Positions 30,751-41,034 are shown, counted from the stretch's first letter. The stretch is DNA of 64,000 nt from UBA947 sp031550975 (GCA_031550975.1 JAVBOC010000009.1:1-64000); one strand, 5' to 3'. A program made the numbers and translations. The notes: generated from the letters alone by a model not told the origin.

Positions 30751-33219
30751 TTATAAGAATGTGAAATCGCTTTTCTTTTCAAGATTGTCTTTGATACTTT
30801 GGATGAATTGTTTTGCTTCAGGTGACGCTTTTGTCCAGTTAACAGCACAGATGCCGCGTTGAACCCAAAGCAGTTCTTTGAAGAACACATATTGTGCGTT
30901 CATAGCTCTTGCTTTTGACTCAAGATAGTTGTCTTGTGCATCCTGAATTTCAGAAATAGATGCCTTGCCGTTCAAATATCTTGCTTTTACATACTGGTAG
31001 TTTTCCGCAGACGCAGAATATGCTTTCACGTCTTTTCTGATGCTAAAATATGCCGCAAGTGCTTTATTGATAGTTTCACGGATGTGAGCTTCCAATTCAG
31101 CTTTAACTTCTTGTTCGTATTTTTTCAATTCTTCGCGTTCAGCATTGATTCTTGCAATTTCAGCGAACTTTGTTCCGCCCTCAATCGGTTTCCACTGTGC
31201 AAAGATTCCGAAACGAAGGTTTGTAGCTTCCGGTCTTGGAATCGGCTGCATGCCAATCGGCGCCGGGTAATATAACTGTGCTTGTGGTGCACCGAATTCT
31301 CTATTTGCCAATGAAGTGTAATCAACCGAGAGTTTTGCATCAGGAAGAACAAACTTCTGAATATACATAGCTCTTTCATATTCTTTCATTTTGATAGCAG
31401 CTCTGAGTTTTTCCAATTCAGGCGCAACTCTATATGATTCTTCGATAAGCATTTGGGTGAATTTTTCCAAAGCCGGTTCTGTAATTACATAATCAATGAT
31501 GTGGATTTCGCTTGTGTAGAACGCAGGATCAGCCGAAGTCAAAGGCGCTAATTTGAACTGCTCTCTTGGATCTTTAGTCAACATTGTATTCATCGCAATT
31601 TTAACGTTTTTAGATTCTGCTTCCATATCAAGCAATTTTTGCTCGTTTGCGCTCAATTGCGATGCCCAGCGAAGAGCTTCTTCGCGACCGCAATCGCCGC
31701 GTTTTTCTCTGACTCTCGCAATCGCAAGGTTTTCTCTGCTTTCTTTAGTATGATCACGCTGTATCGCGAGCAAATTGTCTAAAATCAGACTGTCAACGTA
31801 AAGCTGTGCAACTTCTAAGCCCATGTTTTGCTCAGTCATTTTAGCTTCGGCTTTAGAGAAATCAACCCCTTTTCTTTTGATAAGAATGTTTGTAACAAGA
31901 GCTGGTGAGTAGATTACTTGCTCAAGTCCCATTGAGAAGATTCCTGTTTTTTCCGGCACTGAAAGCGCTACACTTTTTGCATAATCATGGTTGTATGACT
32001 GGTAACCAACAGTTACCCCAAAAGTCGGTAAGTAACGAAGTATCGCAGCTGTTGAACTTCTTCTAGCAGCTTTGATAAGCAACTTTTTACGCGCAATATC
32101 AAGGTTTTCATTTTCAAGTTGAGTGAACACTGATGTCAAATTATAAACCACAGGCGGTTTGTTTGAAATAACTTCCGCAGTATTTAAAAGTCTCAAGTGC
32201 GGTACGTGACCGATTTCTTCTGCTGTATCTTTGTTTACATAAATAATTTCTTCTTCATAAAACTGGATAGGCGAAGGTTTAACCGTGCCGCTTTTTAGCG
32301 CTCCGTGAATGTTAAACGATGCAGCTTCTGCAACTTTTCTATCTAAATCATAAGCGCCTGTTCCTAAGAAAACACCGAGTTCAACATCTTCTTTTCCAAG
32401 TGTTGAAAACGATGGTAATTTCTTCGCATTGATTTGAGAAATAAGTTCTTTTTTCTGATCAGGTGATAAGTTAAATAACGGCGTAAATACAACCGCATCA
32501 CAGCCGTCGAGTTTTGAAACAACACCTGAAATGTCGCTGCCTACCGGAATAACTTTAAAATCAACTCCAGGGACTTTTTGAGCGATAACTTTGTCCCAAT
32601 CGCTTCTGGTTTTATAGAAAGCTTCGTTCATAAGGATTGCGGCTTTCTTGAAACCCATATAGTTTTGGAATAACGTAATGCCTTTTGCGTTTTGTGCAAT
32701 CGGGTTGAAGAAACCTTCTCCGATATCACGCAAACCGTATTGGTCGATAGTTACAGCAAACTTATTTTTGTTTGAAATGCCGCTAATATATTTTGATGAT
32801 AAATAGCCAAGTGAAACGACTACCGCGGATTTTGACGCAAACGCCTTATCTGAAGCAGCTTTTGCTCCCGCTACTGTCCAATCACCGACAAAAACATATT
32901 CCTTCGGAAAACTTGCCTTAAACTCAGGTGCTGTAGATTTAGTAATCTCTTTTTGGAACTGAGCGAGTACCTTTTCATTTTTCTCGTTCGGTCCGTCGAA
33001 TACAAACGCATAAACCATAGTTTGCGCATTCGGCTTATATTGCAAAGTCGAACTTGCTGTAGCACTCAATTGTGCTGCAGGCTGTTGTGTTTGTGCAACC
33101 GGTTTTGCAGGTGCTGCTTTTTTAACCGGCTGTGATTTTTTCGCTGGCGTCGCTGCCAACACAAGGCTATTGGAAGACACAAACATGCCCAACAATAACA
33201 CCACTAAAAACTTTTTCAT
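30751..33219 (-). CDS. Fusion of a periplasmic substrate-binding domain and a TolC-type channel
   Basis: 822-residue exported protein. It has a signal peptide (about 1-22), then a Pro/Lys/Ala/Gln-rich linker. A type I periplasmic-binding-like domain (about 65-350, PF04392-type) shows AVVVSLGYLSSKYISGI, KAAILMNEAFYKTRSDWDKV and CDAVVFTPLFNLS. A complete OEP domain follows (about 360-790), with helices such as ENLAIARVREKRGDCGREEA and ARYLNGKASISEIQDAQDN. Ordinary TolC proteins lack any binding domain. The fusion could hold a solute or lipid sensor at the mouth of the channel. It has its own terminator. Confidence 0.85.
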   Translation of the reverse strand: MKKFLVVLLLGMFVSSNSLVLAATPAKKSQPVKKAAPAKPVAQTQQPAAQLSATASSTLQYKPNAQTMVYAFVFDGPNEKNEKVLAQFQKEITKSTAPEFKASFPKEYVFVGDWTVAGAKAASDKAFASKSAVVVSLGYLSSKYISGISNKNKFAVTIDQYGLRDIGEGFFNPIAQNAKGITLFQNYMGFKKAAILMNEAFYKTRSDWDKVIAQKVPGVDFKVIPVGSDISGVVSKLDGCDAVVFTPLFNLSPDQKKELISQINAKKLPSFSTLGKEDVELGVFLGTGAYDLDRKVAEAASFNIHGALKSGTVKPSPIQFYEEEIIYVNKDTAEEIGHVPHLRLLNTAEVISNKPPVVYNLTSVFTQLENENLDIARKKLLIKAARRSSTAAILRYLPTFGVTVGYQSYNHDYAKSVALSVPEKTGIFSMGLEQVIYSPALVTNILIKRKGVDFSKAEAKMTEQNMGLEVAQLYVDSLILDNLLAIQRDHTKESRENLAIARVREKRGDCGREEALRWASQLSANEQKLLDMEAESKNVKIAMNTMLTKDPREQFKLAPLTSADPAFYTSEIHIIDYVITEPALEKFTQMLIEESYRVAPELEKLRAAIKMKEYERAMYIQKFVLPDAKLSVDYTSLANREFGAPQAQLYYPAPIGMQPIPRPEATNLRFGIFAQWKPIEGGTKFAEIARINAEREELKKYEQEVKAELEAHIRETINKALAAYFSIRKDVKAYSASAENYQYVKARYLNGKASISEIQDAQDNYLESKARAMNAQYVFFKELLWVQRGICAVNWTKASPEAKQFIQSIKDNLEKKSDFTFL

Positions 33220-33368
33220 TTTTCTTACCCCAACATAAAAACTAATATAACGAATAAATGCTACCTTAAAAAATTTTTAAGGGATACAAATTGTAAAAAA
33301 TAATTTACAAATAGATACAAAGTCTAATACTCGAATGGTTAAGAAGTTTATACAGCAATAAAAGCTTC

Positions 33369-34385
33369 TCAATTCTTTACGCAACGCAGACCTATACCTA
33401 CGAAATCTCTGTATTCCCCAGCTATCATTAATGTCTCATCCGGAATAATATCTATAACATCATCTAACCAATAATATACATATCTACGATTGTGAGGAAT
33501 AACATGATCTTTAAAAAAACTAATAAAGGTATGAAATTCGTCTCCGCGTGTCCCACAATTATAGCCAGCGTCATCCGGATCGGGATTGCAGCCAAAGGTG
33601 CCCGTAAATTTTGGTAATCGTCCTCCAATCGCCGCACATGCTTGCTGTGCAGATGCAAAACAATCACCATTATTAGGGCAGGTATAAGCATCTTCATCAA
33701 AATATAAAATATCGCAGTTAGTAATTGATATATTTCCAAATTTTGACCACGAAACTTTAGAGCCATCGTTACAAGTTATTTTAGTTCTTGATGCGTTAAA
33801 AAATCTGACATCTTTGCCAAGGACATTCGGTTCTGCGCTGCCGTTTGTATCATATAACGCGGCTATAGAGCAGGTTGATACCTCTTTACCTGACGCTGCC
33901 GGATCTAACATACAACTTTTGTTATAGGAAATAAGGACGTTTGCACCATTTGCCAGTTTGTAACCCACAATACTGGTATCCCAGTCTTTGCCAAAGCTGC
34001 CCGCCGTAGTGAAAGTATTAGATTGGACAGTATCTCCCTCATCAAAGAAAGATGGAGCAAAACAAGATGAAGGAGTTGTGCAGACCTCTGTTACTTTCAT
34101 AAAGTGTTGCAGGTCAGTAACAAAAGCTTCGGTTGTTGGGCGTCCCGTTAACCTTTGACGCGCATGCATTTGGCTAACCGCTTCTATTAATCTGCTTTCA
34201 AAAACCTTAGCTGCAGTATCCCAGCGGTCTTCTTGCCAGTTTTTAAGCAGTGGAGGGATGGTCAGCGCAGCGACTATACCGATTACACCTAGAACGATTA
34301 AAACCTCTGCTAATGTAAAAGCTTTTTTGCGGGGGTGGATAGGGTCATTTTGTTCGCGATTGCTACCAGCATCAAGGTTTTTCAT
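33369..34385 (-). CDS. Prepilin-like protein with type IV pilin signal
   Basis: The prepilin peptidase motif is KKAFTLAEVLIVLGVIGIVA, with an Ala in place of the usual Gly before the cleavage, behind a long 21-residue leader. The hydrophobic helix is followed by a 280-residue exported domain rich in Cys, Asn and Asp, ending in RDFVGIGLRCVKN. It probably joins a pilus or a pseudopilus. The chosen ATG has AGGAG at 5 nt. The upstream ATG only adds nine residues. No pilus assembly gene is adjacent. Confidence 0.85.
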   Translation of the reverse strand: MKNLDAGSNREQNDPIHPRKKAFTLAEVLIVLGVIGIVAALTIPPLLKNWQEDRWDTAAKVFESRLIEAVSQMHARQRLTGRPTTEAFVTDLQHFMKVTEVCTTPSSCFAPSFFDEGDTVQSNTFTTAGSFGKDWDTSIVGYKLANGANVLISYNKSCMLDPAASGKEVSTCSIAALYDTNGSAEPNVLGKDVRFFNASRTKITCNDGSKVSWSKFGNISITNCDILYFDEDAYTCPNNGDCFASAQQACAAIGGRLPKFTGTFGCNPDPDDAGYNCGTRGDEFHTFISFFKDHVIPHNRRYVYYWLDDVIDIIPDETLMIAGEYRDFVGIGLRCVKN

Positions 34386-34435
34386 GCTTTCTCCTGTTCT
34401 ATTATTACCCATTATTCCTAATTCAATTCTTTTTT

Positions 34436-34522
34436 GTCATTGCGAGGGAGCGTTAGCTACCGTGGCAATCCAGAATATTAAAAATATTACGGACTGGATT
34501 GCTTCGCAAAGCTCGCAATGAC
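34436..34522. repeat. Palindromic intergenic repeat, GTCATTGCGAG type
   Basis: Starts GTCATTGCGAGGGAGCG and ends GCTCGCAATGAC. The inner arms GGCAATCCAG and CTGGATTGC also pair, so it folds into one long hairpin. A second copy is at 52071-52153. Confidence 0.85.
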
Positions 34523-34591
34523 TGGTTTGATTATATCAAATATTTCCCGCTTATTGCAAGACAGACCTTTGGGTAATATTTATCCCTAAAA

Positions 34592-34864
34592 TCAACTAAC
34601 CAACTCTAAATTTTTAACCGCAAAGTTTTGGGCGAATTTCTTTACATCAGCAGAGTTTGTGCGGCATTTCAATTTCCCTTTTGGGTATTTCTGATAATGA
34701 TAAGTTGAAGATAAAACTATAACTTTTAAAGCGTCAATAATATTTAACGCACACAAATCAAGTGTGACTTCAGGACAGTTATATTTGTTGATATAACGCT
34801 TAAATTTGTCCATTGCGTTTTCTTGGTTTTCGAATTTAAAATCTATAATTCCATCGTATGCCAC
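34592..34864 (-). CDS. Small STAS-like protein
   Basis: 90-residue soluble protein of unknown role. The alternating strand and helix order and the segment VTLDLCALNIIDALKVIVLSS resemble STAS domains (strand, turn, helix), but no phosphorylatable serine is clear. It starts at GTG behind GAGGT, seven bases away. It stands alone between the prepilin gene and kdsD, on the opposite strand to kdsD. Confidence 0.6.
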   Translation of the reverse strand: MAYDGIIDFKFENQENAMDKFKRYINKYNCPEVTLDLCALNIIDALKVIVLSSTYHYQKYPKGKLKCRTNSADVKKFAQNFAVKNLELVS

Positions 34865-34964
34865 TTTGTTACCTCTTTTAACTATCTACAATCTATTACG
34901 GCTATATATTAATTTTTTTTAATTTGTTGTACCAATTCTAATACTTTTATAGGATACTATTATT

Positions 34965-35939
34965 ATGAAAACATTGGATGCAACAAAAATTTATGAATTA
35001 GCAAAAGAGGTCTTAACTATTGAAGCAAATTCCATTTTGCGCTTAAGAGATAGTATAAACCAAGATTTCGACCATGCCATTAACCTATTGTATAACTGCC
35101 GTGGCCGAGTTGTCGTAACCGGCATGGGTAAGTCCGGGTTAATCGGTAAGAAAATCGCCGCGACATTGTCATCAACAGGAACCCCTTCATTCTTCCTGCA
35201 CCCTGCAGAAAGCACCCACGGAGATTCCGGCGCAATCACCCGCGATGACGTAGTTATAGCAATTTCAAACAGCGGAGAAACACAAGAATTATTAAACCTC
35301 TTACCGCTTATAAAACGTTTTGGCGTCCCAATGATTGGTATGACAGGAAAAGCAGTTTCAACTCTCGCCAACGCAAGCGATTGTGTCGTTGATATTTCAG
35401 TCGAAAAAGAAGCTTGCCCTCTAAACAAAGCTCCGACAGCAAGCACCACAGCGACCCTTGCAATGGGCGATGCGCTTGCAGTTTGCCTCCTTCAAAAACG
35501 CGGATTTTCGGAAGAAGATTTCTTAATATTCCACCCGTCAGGCGCGCTTGGCAAAGGTTTCTTATACAAAGTTCACGACCTTATGCGCACGGAAGAACTT
35601 CCGCTCGCAACAGACGACACAAAACTTAGCGAAGTTATTGAAATAATTTCCAAGCACAAACTCGGCATGGCAATCATCACCGATAACAGTGGTAAATTAC
35701 TGGGAATTATGACAGATGGTGATATCAGAAGAACACTGATTAAACACGGCAAAATTGAGAATCTTGTTGTCAAAGAAGTTATGACAGCAAATCCAAAATA
35801 TATTTCGCCACTCGAGTACGCAGCAAGCGCACTTAATTTGATGGAAAAATACTCAATCACCGCTCTTGCGGTTGTTCAAGACGAAAAACCAATCGGCGTC
35901 GTGCATATTCACGACATCTTAAAAGCGGGGGTTGCATAG
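34965..35939 (+). CDS. kdsD: Arabinose-5-phosphate isomerase
   Basis: Converts ribulose-5-P to arabinose-5-P, the first step to KDO. The 324 residues hold a SIS domain (VVTGMGKSGLIGKKIAATLSSTGT, ISNSGETQELLNLLP) and two CBS motifs (about 205-324). It is the first gene of an operon with kdsC, which starts on its last base. AGGA is visible 12 nt upstream of the ATG. Confidence 0.95.
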   Translation: MKTLDATKIYELAKEVLTIEANSILRLRDSINQDFDHAINLLYNCRGRVVVTGMGKSGLIGKKIAATLSSTGTPSFFLHPAESTHGDSGAITRDDVVIAISNSGETQELLNLLPLIKRFGVPMIGMTGKAVSTLANASDCVVDISVEKEACPLNKAPTASTTATLAMGDALAVCLLQKRGFSEEDFLIFHPSGALGKGFLYKVHDLMRTEELPLATDDTKLSEVIEIISKHKLGMAIITDNSGKLLGIMTDGDIRRTLIKHGKIENLVVKEVMTANPKYISPLEYAASALNLMEKYSITALAVVQDEKPIGVVHIHDILKAGVA

Positions 35940-36406
35940 TGATTAAACTTGTGGCATTCGACATTGACGGAGTGATGACAGACGGCAGCCTGACTTTTGA
36001 CGAAAATGGAATCGAGTATAAAACGTTTAACGCAAAAGACGGCCAAGGCATTATGAATCTCAACCACGCAGGAATCACAACTGCAATCATCACCGCACGC
36101 GATAACGGCACTGTTGCACACCGAGCAAAAATTTTGAGCATCACGGAAGTTCACATGGGTTCAAAAAACAAAATTAAAACCCTTGATGAAATCCGCCAAC
36201 GACACAATCTTGACTATAGCGAAATCGCATATATGGGCGACGATTTACCTGATATTTGTGTGCTCGAAAAAGTCGGTTTGGCAGGTTGCCCTTCTGATGC
36301 AGTTGAAGAAGTTAAAGGAATTGCGCATTTTGTTGCCTCAAAAGGCGGCGGAAAAGGTGCAGTAAGAGAGTTTTGCGACTTAATCATAAGGAAGAAAGAT
36401 GTTTGA
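35939..36406 (+). CDS. kdsC: KDO-8-phosphate phosphatase
   Basis: Tetrameric HAD enzyme that removes the phosphate from KDO-8-P. The 155-residue length and the lack of a cap are typical. Motif I is FDIDGVMTDG; others are ITARDN (II) and YMGDDLPD (IV). GTG start that shares its first base with the kdsD stop. Together with kdsD it implies KDO-containing lipopolysaccharide or a capsule. Confidence 0.94.
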   Translation: MIKLVAFDIDGVMTDGSLTFDENGIEYKTFNAKDGQGIMNLNHAGITTAIITARDNGTVAHRAKILSITEVHMGSKNKIKTLDEIRQRHNLDYSEIAYMGDDLPDICVLEKVGLAGCPSDAVEEVKGIAHFVASKGGGKGAVREFCDLIIRKKDV

Positions 36407-36764
36407 AATTAAAACACAGGGATTTTTCTCAGCAGCACATCATTTGCTAAATTACGAGGGAGAATGCGAAAACCAGCACGGGCACAACTGGATGGTTGAG
36501 GCCTATGTAACAGGTGAGGACCTTAATAAATCTAACATTTTGATTGATTTTAAAGTGCTAAAAAAAGAATTGAACGAGGTGCTTGCATACCTTGATCACA
36601 GTGATATAAACGAGTTGCCGGAATTTAAAGACGAGAGCCCGAGCAGCGAAACTATCGCATATTTTATCTACACAAGATTGAAAGAAAAAATCGTGCAGTT
36701 AAGCAAAGTTACCGTTTGGGAAACTCAAACTTCGTGCGCATCATATTACGAAAGTGAAGTATGA
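36399..36764 (+). CDS. queD: 6-pyruvoyl-tetrahydropterin synthase family (QueD-like)
   Basis: 121 residues with zinc ligands in FSAAHHLL and NQHGHNW, plus the catalytic Cys/His/Glu set in DYLDHSDIN-like and VWETQTSCASYY segments. QueD makes 6-carboxy-tetrahydropterin for queuosine. The rest of the queuosine pathway is not in this window, so a related pterin role remains possible. Overlaps kdsC by 8 nt and uppP by 4 nt. Confidence 0.9.
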   Translation: MFEIKTQGFFSAAHHLLNYEGECENQHGHNWMVEAYVTGEDLNKSNILIDFKVLKKELNEVLAYLDHSDINELPEFKDESPSSETIAYFIYTRLKEKIVQLSKVTVWETQTSCASYYESEV

Positions 36765-37588
36765 ACATAATCGAATCATCAGTAATGGGAGTGGTACAGG
36801 GATTAAGCGAGTTTTTACCGATTTCAAGTTCGGCACATTTGGTGTTCGCTTCAAATCTGTTTAAAATCCCTGAAGGCAACGAGGTTGTTTTTCTTGATAT
36901 AATGCTTCATTTAGGAACATTGATAGCGGTTTTTATTTATTTCAAAAAAGAGATTTGGGCGATAGTAAAAGCGCTTTTAAACTCCATAAAAACACGTGAT
37001 TTTAGCGCACAAGAATCGAAAATCGGACTTTATTTAATCCTGGGTACAGCGATTACAGTTGCGATGGCGCTTCCAATGGAAAGCTTTGCGGAGAAATTAA
37101 TATCTTCACCGGCGATTGTTGGGATTTTGCTTTTTATGACAGGGATTTTGCTTTTTGTAAGTGAATATATTTCAAAAAAACAAGCTTCTGAGCGTCCTGA
37201 CTGCCCGGAGATTACGCTTAAAACTTCTATCTGGATTGCGATAGCACAAGGGCTGGCGGTTCTGCCGGGGTTTTCACGTTCAGGCTGGACGATTGCTGCA
37301 GGCTTGTTTAGAGGGTTAAGCCGAGAACAGGCAGCACAATATTCTTTCCTGTTAAGTATCCCGATTATACTTGGTTCGTCAATGGTGTACCCGTTTTTGA
37401 AATTTGATTTGGCGGATGCTGCATCATTTAATTGGACAGCGATACTCGTAGGCACGCTGGTATCAGGGGTTGTAGGGTATTTTTGCATCAAGTATTTTAT
37501 AAAATTTGTATCAAAATTTTCACTCGCGGTTTTCGGATATTATTGTGTCATCATGGGGGTTGCTGCAACGGCATTTTTCCGGGGATAA
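36761..37588 (+). CDS. uppP: Undecaprenyl-diphosphatase
   Basis: Integral membrane enzyme (BacA) that recycles the lipid carrier of cell-wall synthesis. The 275 residues show VVQGLSEFLPISSSAHL, the LHLGTLIAVF loop and the LPGFSRSGWTI motif, all family hallmarks. It is the last gene of the kdsD-kdsC-queD-uppP run, an envelope-related cluster. Confidence 0.95.
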   Translation: MNIIESSVMGVVQGLSEFLPISSSAHLVFASNLFKIPEGNEVVFLDIMLHLGTLIAVFIYFKKEIWAIVKALLNSIKTRDFSAQESKIGLYLILGTAITVAMALPMESFAEKLISSPAIVGILLFMTGILLFVSEYISKKQASERPDCPEITLKTSIWIAIAQGLAVLPGFSRSGWTIAAGLFRGLSREQAAQYSFLLSIPIILGSSMVYPFLKFDLADAASFNWTAILVGTLVSGVVGYFCIKYFIKFVSKFSLAVFGYYCVIMGVAATAFFRG

Positions 37589-37685
37589 TTAAGAATTGTA
37601 AAACATGGAAATTTTGCTAACAAAAATATATTTTCAGCAGCGTTATATCAATGGATTTAATGTAATTTAATGTGTAAGGGGACAG

Positions 37686-38693
37686 ATGGTTTTGTCAGTT
37701 CATAGTGTTAATAGCCCTAATTTCTGCGCAAATGATAAGGCTCGCAAGGAATACAGCCGTGACACTTTGCTTAAAAATAACCCTTCCACACAACTTCGAA
37801 TCGGCGTTGATAAACTGACTAACGCCATGACCATTTACCCGGCAAAGGGTCTTAAGGGGAGCAAGAACTCCAATTTTTACGAATTTTTGACACTTGGCAC
37901 TGTTCCATACTTGATTGGTAGTGCGGCGATGATAGCGGTGTTTAACGCTGCAAACAAATTCTACCCTGCGTTTGAGCGAAGTGAGGCAAGCAAAATCGGA
38001 CGCCGCATGGCGCTAGGAGTAGTATTTTACGGACTTTTCAAATCAATTTCAAAGGCTTTTATAACAAAACCTGTCGCTGCATTAACCGGGGTGGACACTG
38101 AACTTCCTTACGCAAGAATAAACCACATGCTCCCGGAACACAAAAACGACACCGACGTCACCAGCATTGAATATCACAAGGTCTATGAGAGCATTGAGTT
38201 TCCGCGTTGGGACTTGTTGTACGGTGATGAAACAAAGGGGCAAAAGATTAATGGCTATTATGACAGAGTCGCGAGCAAACTTGGTTATGGCGAAAACCTC
38301 GTCGACTCTGACCAAGAGGTTAAACCGAGAATAAAAGAGATTGTGGCTAAATCTTCTGCAGCGAAAAACATCTCGTCATACTTATGGGCAGCAACCGGTG
38401 TAGCCGTTGCTTTCCAGGAGCCTTGGAAAGAGTTCCTCAAAGATGGCACTCTTAAATTCTGGCGTGGTAAAGACTTCTTGAAATCTTGCAAAATCTTTGG
38501 ACGAAATTTCAAAGACAGCTTCAAATCGCTCGTTAGAGGGGAAGGTAACGGCGCAGGCAAATATGCCGGCAAGGTACTTTTCTTTGCGGCACTGGCATCA
38601 TCGATTTTGGGCGTAGCAAACGCTGTAACTCACACACCTAGAAGACGTGAACTCATTGCAATGGGTCAAAACGAAAAATGGATGGTAGATTAA
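37686..38693 (+). CDS. Unknown four-helix membrane protein A
   Basis: 335 residues, not recognised. The first residues (MVLSVHSVNSPNFCAND) show the F-[STC]-[AS] leader motif. Four hydrophobic helices lie at about 74-98, 108-125, 232-248 and 296-316. Between helices 2 and 3 is a soluble part with FPRWDLLYGD, INGYYDRVASKLG and KEIVAKSS. The same segment order occurs in protein B next door, so they are paralogues. No ribosome site better than AAGGGG seven to twelve bases upstream is seen. Translation of B follows after 1 bp. Confidence 0.75.
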   Translation: MVLSVHSVNSPNFCANDKARKEYSRDTLLKNNPSTQLRIGVDKLTNAMTIYPAKGLKGSKNSNFYEFLTLGTVPYLIGSAAMIAVFNAANKFYPAFERSEASKIGRRMALGVVFYGLFKSISKAFITKPVAALTGVDTELPYARINHMLPEHKNDTDVTSIEYHKVYESIEFPRWDLLYGDETKGQKINGYYDRVASKLGYGENLVDSDQEVKPRIKEIVAKSSAAKNISSYLWAATGVAVAFQEPWKEFLKDGTLKFWRGKDFLKSCKIFGRNFKDSFKSLVRGEGNGAGKYAGKVLFFAALASSILGVANAVTHTPRRRELIAMGQNEKWMVD

Positions 38694-38694
38694 T

Positions 38695-41034
38695 ATGGTA
38701 GATTTAATTCAAAATCGAATATTAAACAACCCGTCCGGCGGCAGCCAGACAGCTTTTTGCGTCGCACAAAGAGGCAAGTGCCCGGATTTTGACATTGAAC
38801 ATGAACTGCGAACAAGAAGGTTAATGAAGCCGACCAGAGGCAAAGGCAAACTTGTTGAGAGCAGCGTTTCAAACATCCCGTCTGATATTTATTACAACAC
38901 TAAATATATGACAAAATCCTTAAGACGCGCGCTTAAGGGTCGCGCAAACGACCACGAACTTGGCAAGATTAACGACTTTGGGATGTATCTTGGCGGTCTC
39001 GGGATTGCAAGCTTCCTAGCGACCAAAAGAACAACGCCTCTAACAAAAGGTATGGAATTTGTCGGTCCTGCAGTGTTTTTTGCGACGATGGCGCTTTGGC
39101 CAAAAGTGGCAATCCATCTGCCTACAAAACTCATCCACGGCGTTAATACCGGTCAGCAATACCAGGATAGTTTCAACCGCAGAAAACCGTTCTATCAGGA
39201 TCCACAGTTCCTTCCTTGGGATTTGTATACTGATGAGCAGATAAATAAAATCGGCGATAGACTCGGGGTGCCAAAAGATATCCCGAACAGACGCGATTTC
39301 ACACAAGAAAAAATGAAAAAAATTGCGGTTCAAAATAACACCTTGTGGATGTTGTCAGCAGGTTTTGCAACCCCTGTAATGACTGCGCTAATCTGCAACA
39401 AAATTGAGCCGTACTTGTTAAAGCTCACCGATAAGATGCAGCGCGACAAAGCGGACAAACTGCTCAAAAACCTCGATTCGGAAGCGCAAAAAGTACGCGG
39501 AGATTCGTTGGTTAAAAACGTTGAAAAACTTATAGCCAACTCCGAAGGCGGTCTTGTTCAGTTGAAAAAAATCATCGGGACTTTTACATCAGATGTTGAC
39601 CCGATAATTGCGCGCGACTTGACCACTGATCTGCAAACCATGTTCAACAGCAATGAATTTGTTATGAATCGTCAGACCGCAAAACAGATCTCGGCCAACA
39701 TTAAAAATGCACTTGGGGAAGAATACGCAGCAGTCTTACCTGATGAAAAAAGTATACAGAAACTTTTTGAAGAACATTTGTCATTCCAAGCAGACACAAT
39801 TCGCGAAACAATTTACAGCGACATTGATTCACGAGTTGCGGCATACAACAAAGCGAACCCGGAAAAAGCGATTAACCACAGTGTTTCACAAAAAATACGT
39901 CAGATTGCAGGCAAAGACAGCGGCAGCATTATTGACGACGCACTGTTAGAATTCCGCTCAGTAAGACTCGACGCAAGCAAAAAGGAAACTTTAACAAAAC
40001 TTGCTTCTACATTAACCGACCTCAATGCAAAAAGCGTTGTCTTGAACAAATATACTTTAATGAAAACCGGAAATATTCAAGAAAGCGCACAGGCAAATTT
40101 CTGGAACCAAATGGCGCCTGATCTGATTAAAGGTCTTAAAATCAAAGGCAAAGACATTGAATACTTTACTGATGAAACACTTCGGATAAAACTCAACAAA
40201 CTCGTATCAGATGACGAAGCATACACAAAATTGTTCAATAAAATTGTAAAGCAAATTAAACTTCTTGATGAAAAATTAGGCAACACAAAAGAATACACCG
40301 ACCTTGTTAATAAAGTTTATGACGATGCCGGCATAATCATCAGGGAACTTGGGTTCACAAACGCCGCAAGATCTATTTTCGGCATTGATGAAAAATATGC
40401 TCCGGGCAATTTAAATGGATTCCCTGAAAAGGTAAATAATCCGCTCGGCTCTGCTAAATTTGCAATGACTGAACTTCCAAAAGAAAAAGTTGATTCGGTT
40501 AGAAATATTCTCTACAGATGGCTCAACACTCTTGATTTATTCAAGCGTCAAACAGGCTTGCCGGAAGACGAGATTGTCAAACTAAGCAGACAGTTCATGC
40601 TGACAGGCGAGCCGTCTGACCACGCTGTTAAATTACACATCCGCAAACCTGAGCAGTACAAAGCTGTTATGAGAATGATGTATGGCGAAGATATCGCGCC
40701 ATTGAGCCGCGAATTGCTTGGAAAAGAAGGACTTGAAGGTCTACGCAAAAACCGTTCTGACATTATTACTTTCATCGGCAACCAGGAATATTTTGTAAGA
40801 CCAGAGCATAATTTGGGTCCGAAAGATATCATGCCTGATTCGAAAATATATTTCTTAAACGGACTTGCGCCAAATGAATTTGCAAAAAAAGAAGTTAACA
40901 AATTGCGCAATAGCAAAAAATGGTTTAAAATATTTGCGCGTGCCGGTGCAATAATATTTGCGGCAACTGTAGTCGCACAATTCTTCTTTGGGCAAATGAA
41001 AAAACCTCAAAAGGCGGTGTCAGATGATAAATAG
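38695..41034 (+). CDS. Unknown four-helix membrane protein B, paralogue of A
   Basis: 779 residues, not recognised. Helices at about 98-116, 120-145, 216-240 and 749-769 mirror those of protein A. The block LPWDLYTDEQINKIGDRLG before helix 3 matches A. Between helices 3 and 4 lies a large (about 500 residues) helical, charged soluble region with coiled-coil character and no known motif. The start is 1 bp after the stop of A; the end overlaps the GH13 gene by 11 nt, so the three are translated together. It may be a membrane scaffold. Confidence 0.75.
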   Translation: MVDLIQNRILNNPSGGSQTAFCVAQRGKCPDFDIEHELRTRRLMKPTRGKGKLVESSVSNIPSDIYYNTKYMTKSLRRALKGRANDHELGKINDFGMYLGGLGIASFLATKRTTPLTKGMEFVGPAVFFATMALWPKVAIHLPTKLIHGVNTGQQYQDSFNRRKPFYQDPQFLPWDLYTDEQINKIGDRLGVPKDIPNRRDFTQEKMKKIAVQNNTLWMLSAGFATPVMTALICNKIEPYLLKLTDKMQRDKADKLLKNLDSEAQKVRGDSLVKNVEKLIANSEGGLVQLKKIIGTFTSDVDPIIARDLTTDLQTMFNSNEFVMNRQTAKQISANIKNALGEEYAAVLPDEKSIQKLFEEHLSFQADTIRETIYSDIDSRVAAYNKANPEKAINHSVSQKIRQIAGKDSGSIIDDALLEFRSVRLDASKKETLTKLASTLTDLNAKSVVLNKYTLMKTGNIQESAQANFWNQMAPDLIKGLKIKGKDIEYFTDETLRIKLNKLVSDDEAYTKLFNKIVKQIKLLDEKLGNTKEYTDLVNKVYDDAGIIIRELGFTNAARSIFGIDEKYAPGNLNGFPEKVNNPLGSAKFAMTELPKEKVDSVRNILYRWLNTLDLFKRQTGLPEDEIVKLSRQFMLTGEPSDHAVKLHIRKPEQYKAVMRMMYGEDIAPLSRELLGKEGLEGLRKNRSDIITFIGNQEYFVRPEHNLGPKDIMPDSKIYFLNGLAPNEFAKKEVNKLRNSKKWFKIFARAGAIIFAATVVAQFFFGQMKKPQKAVSDDK

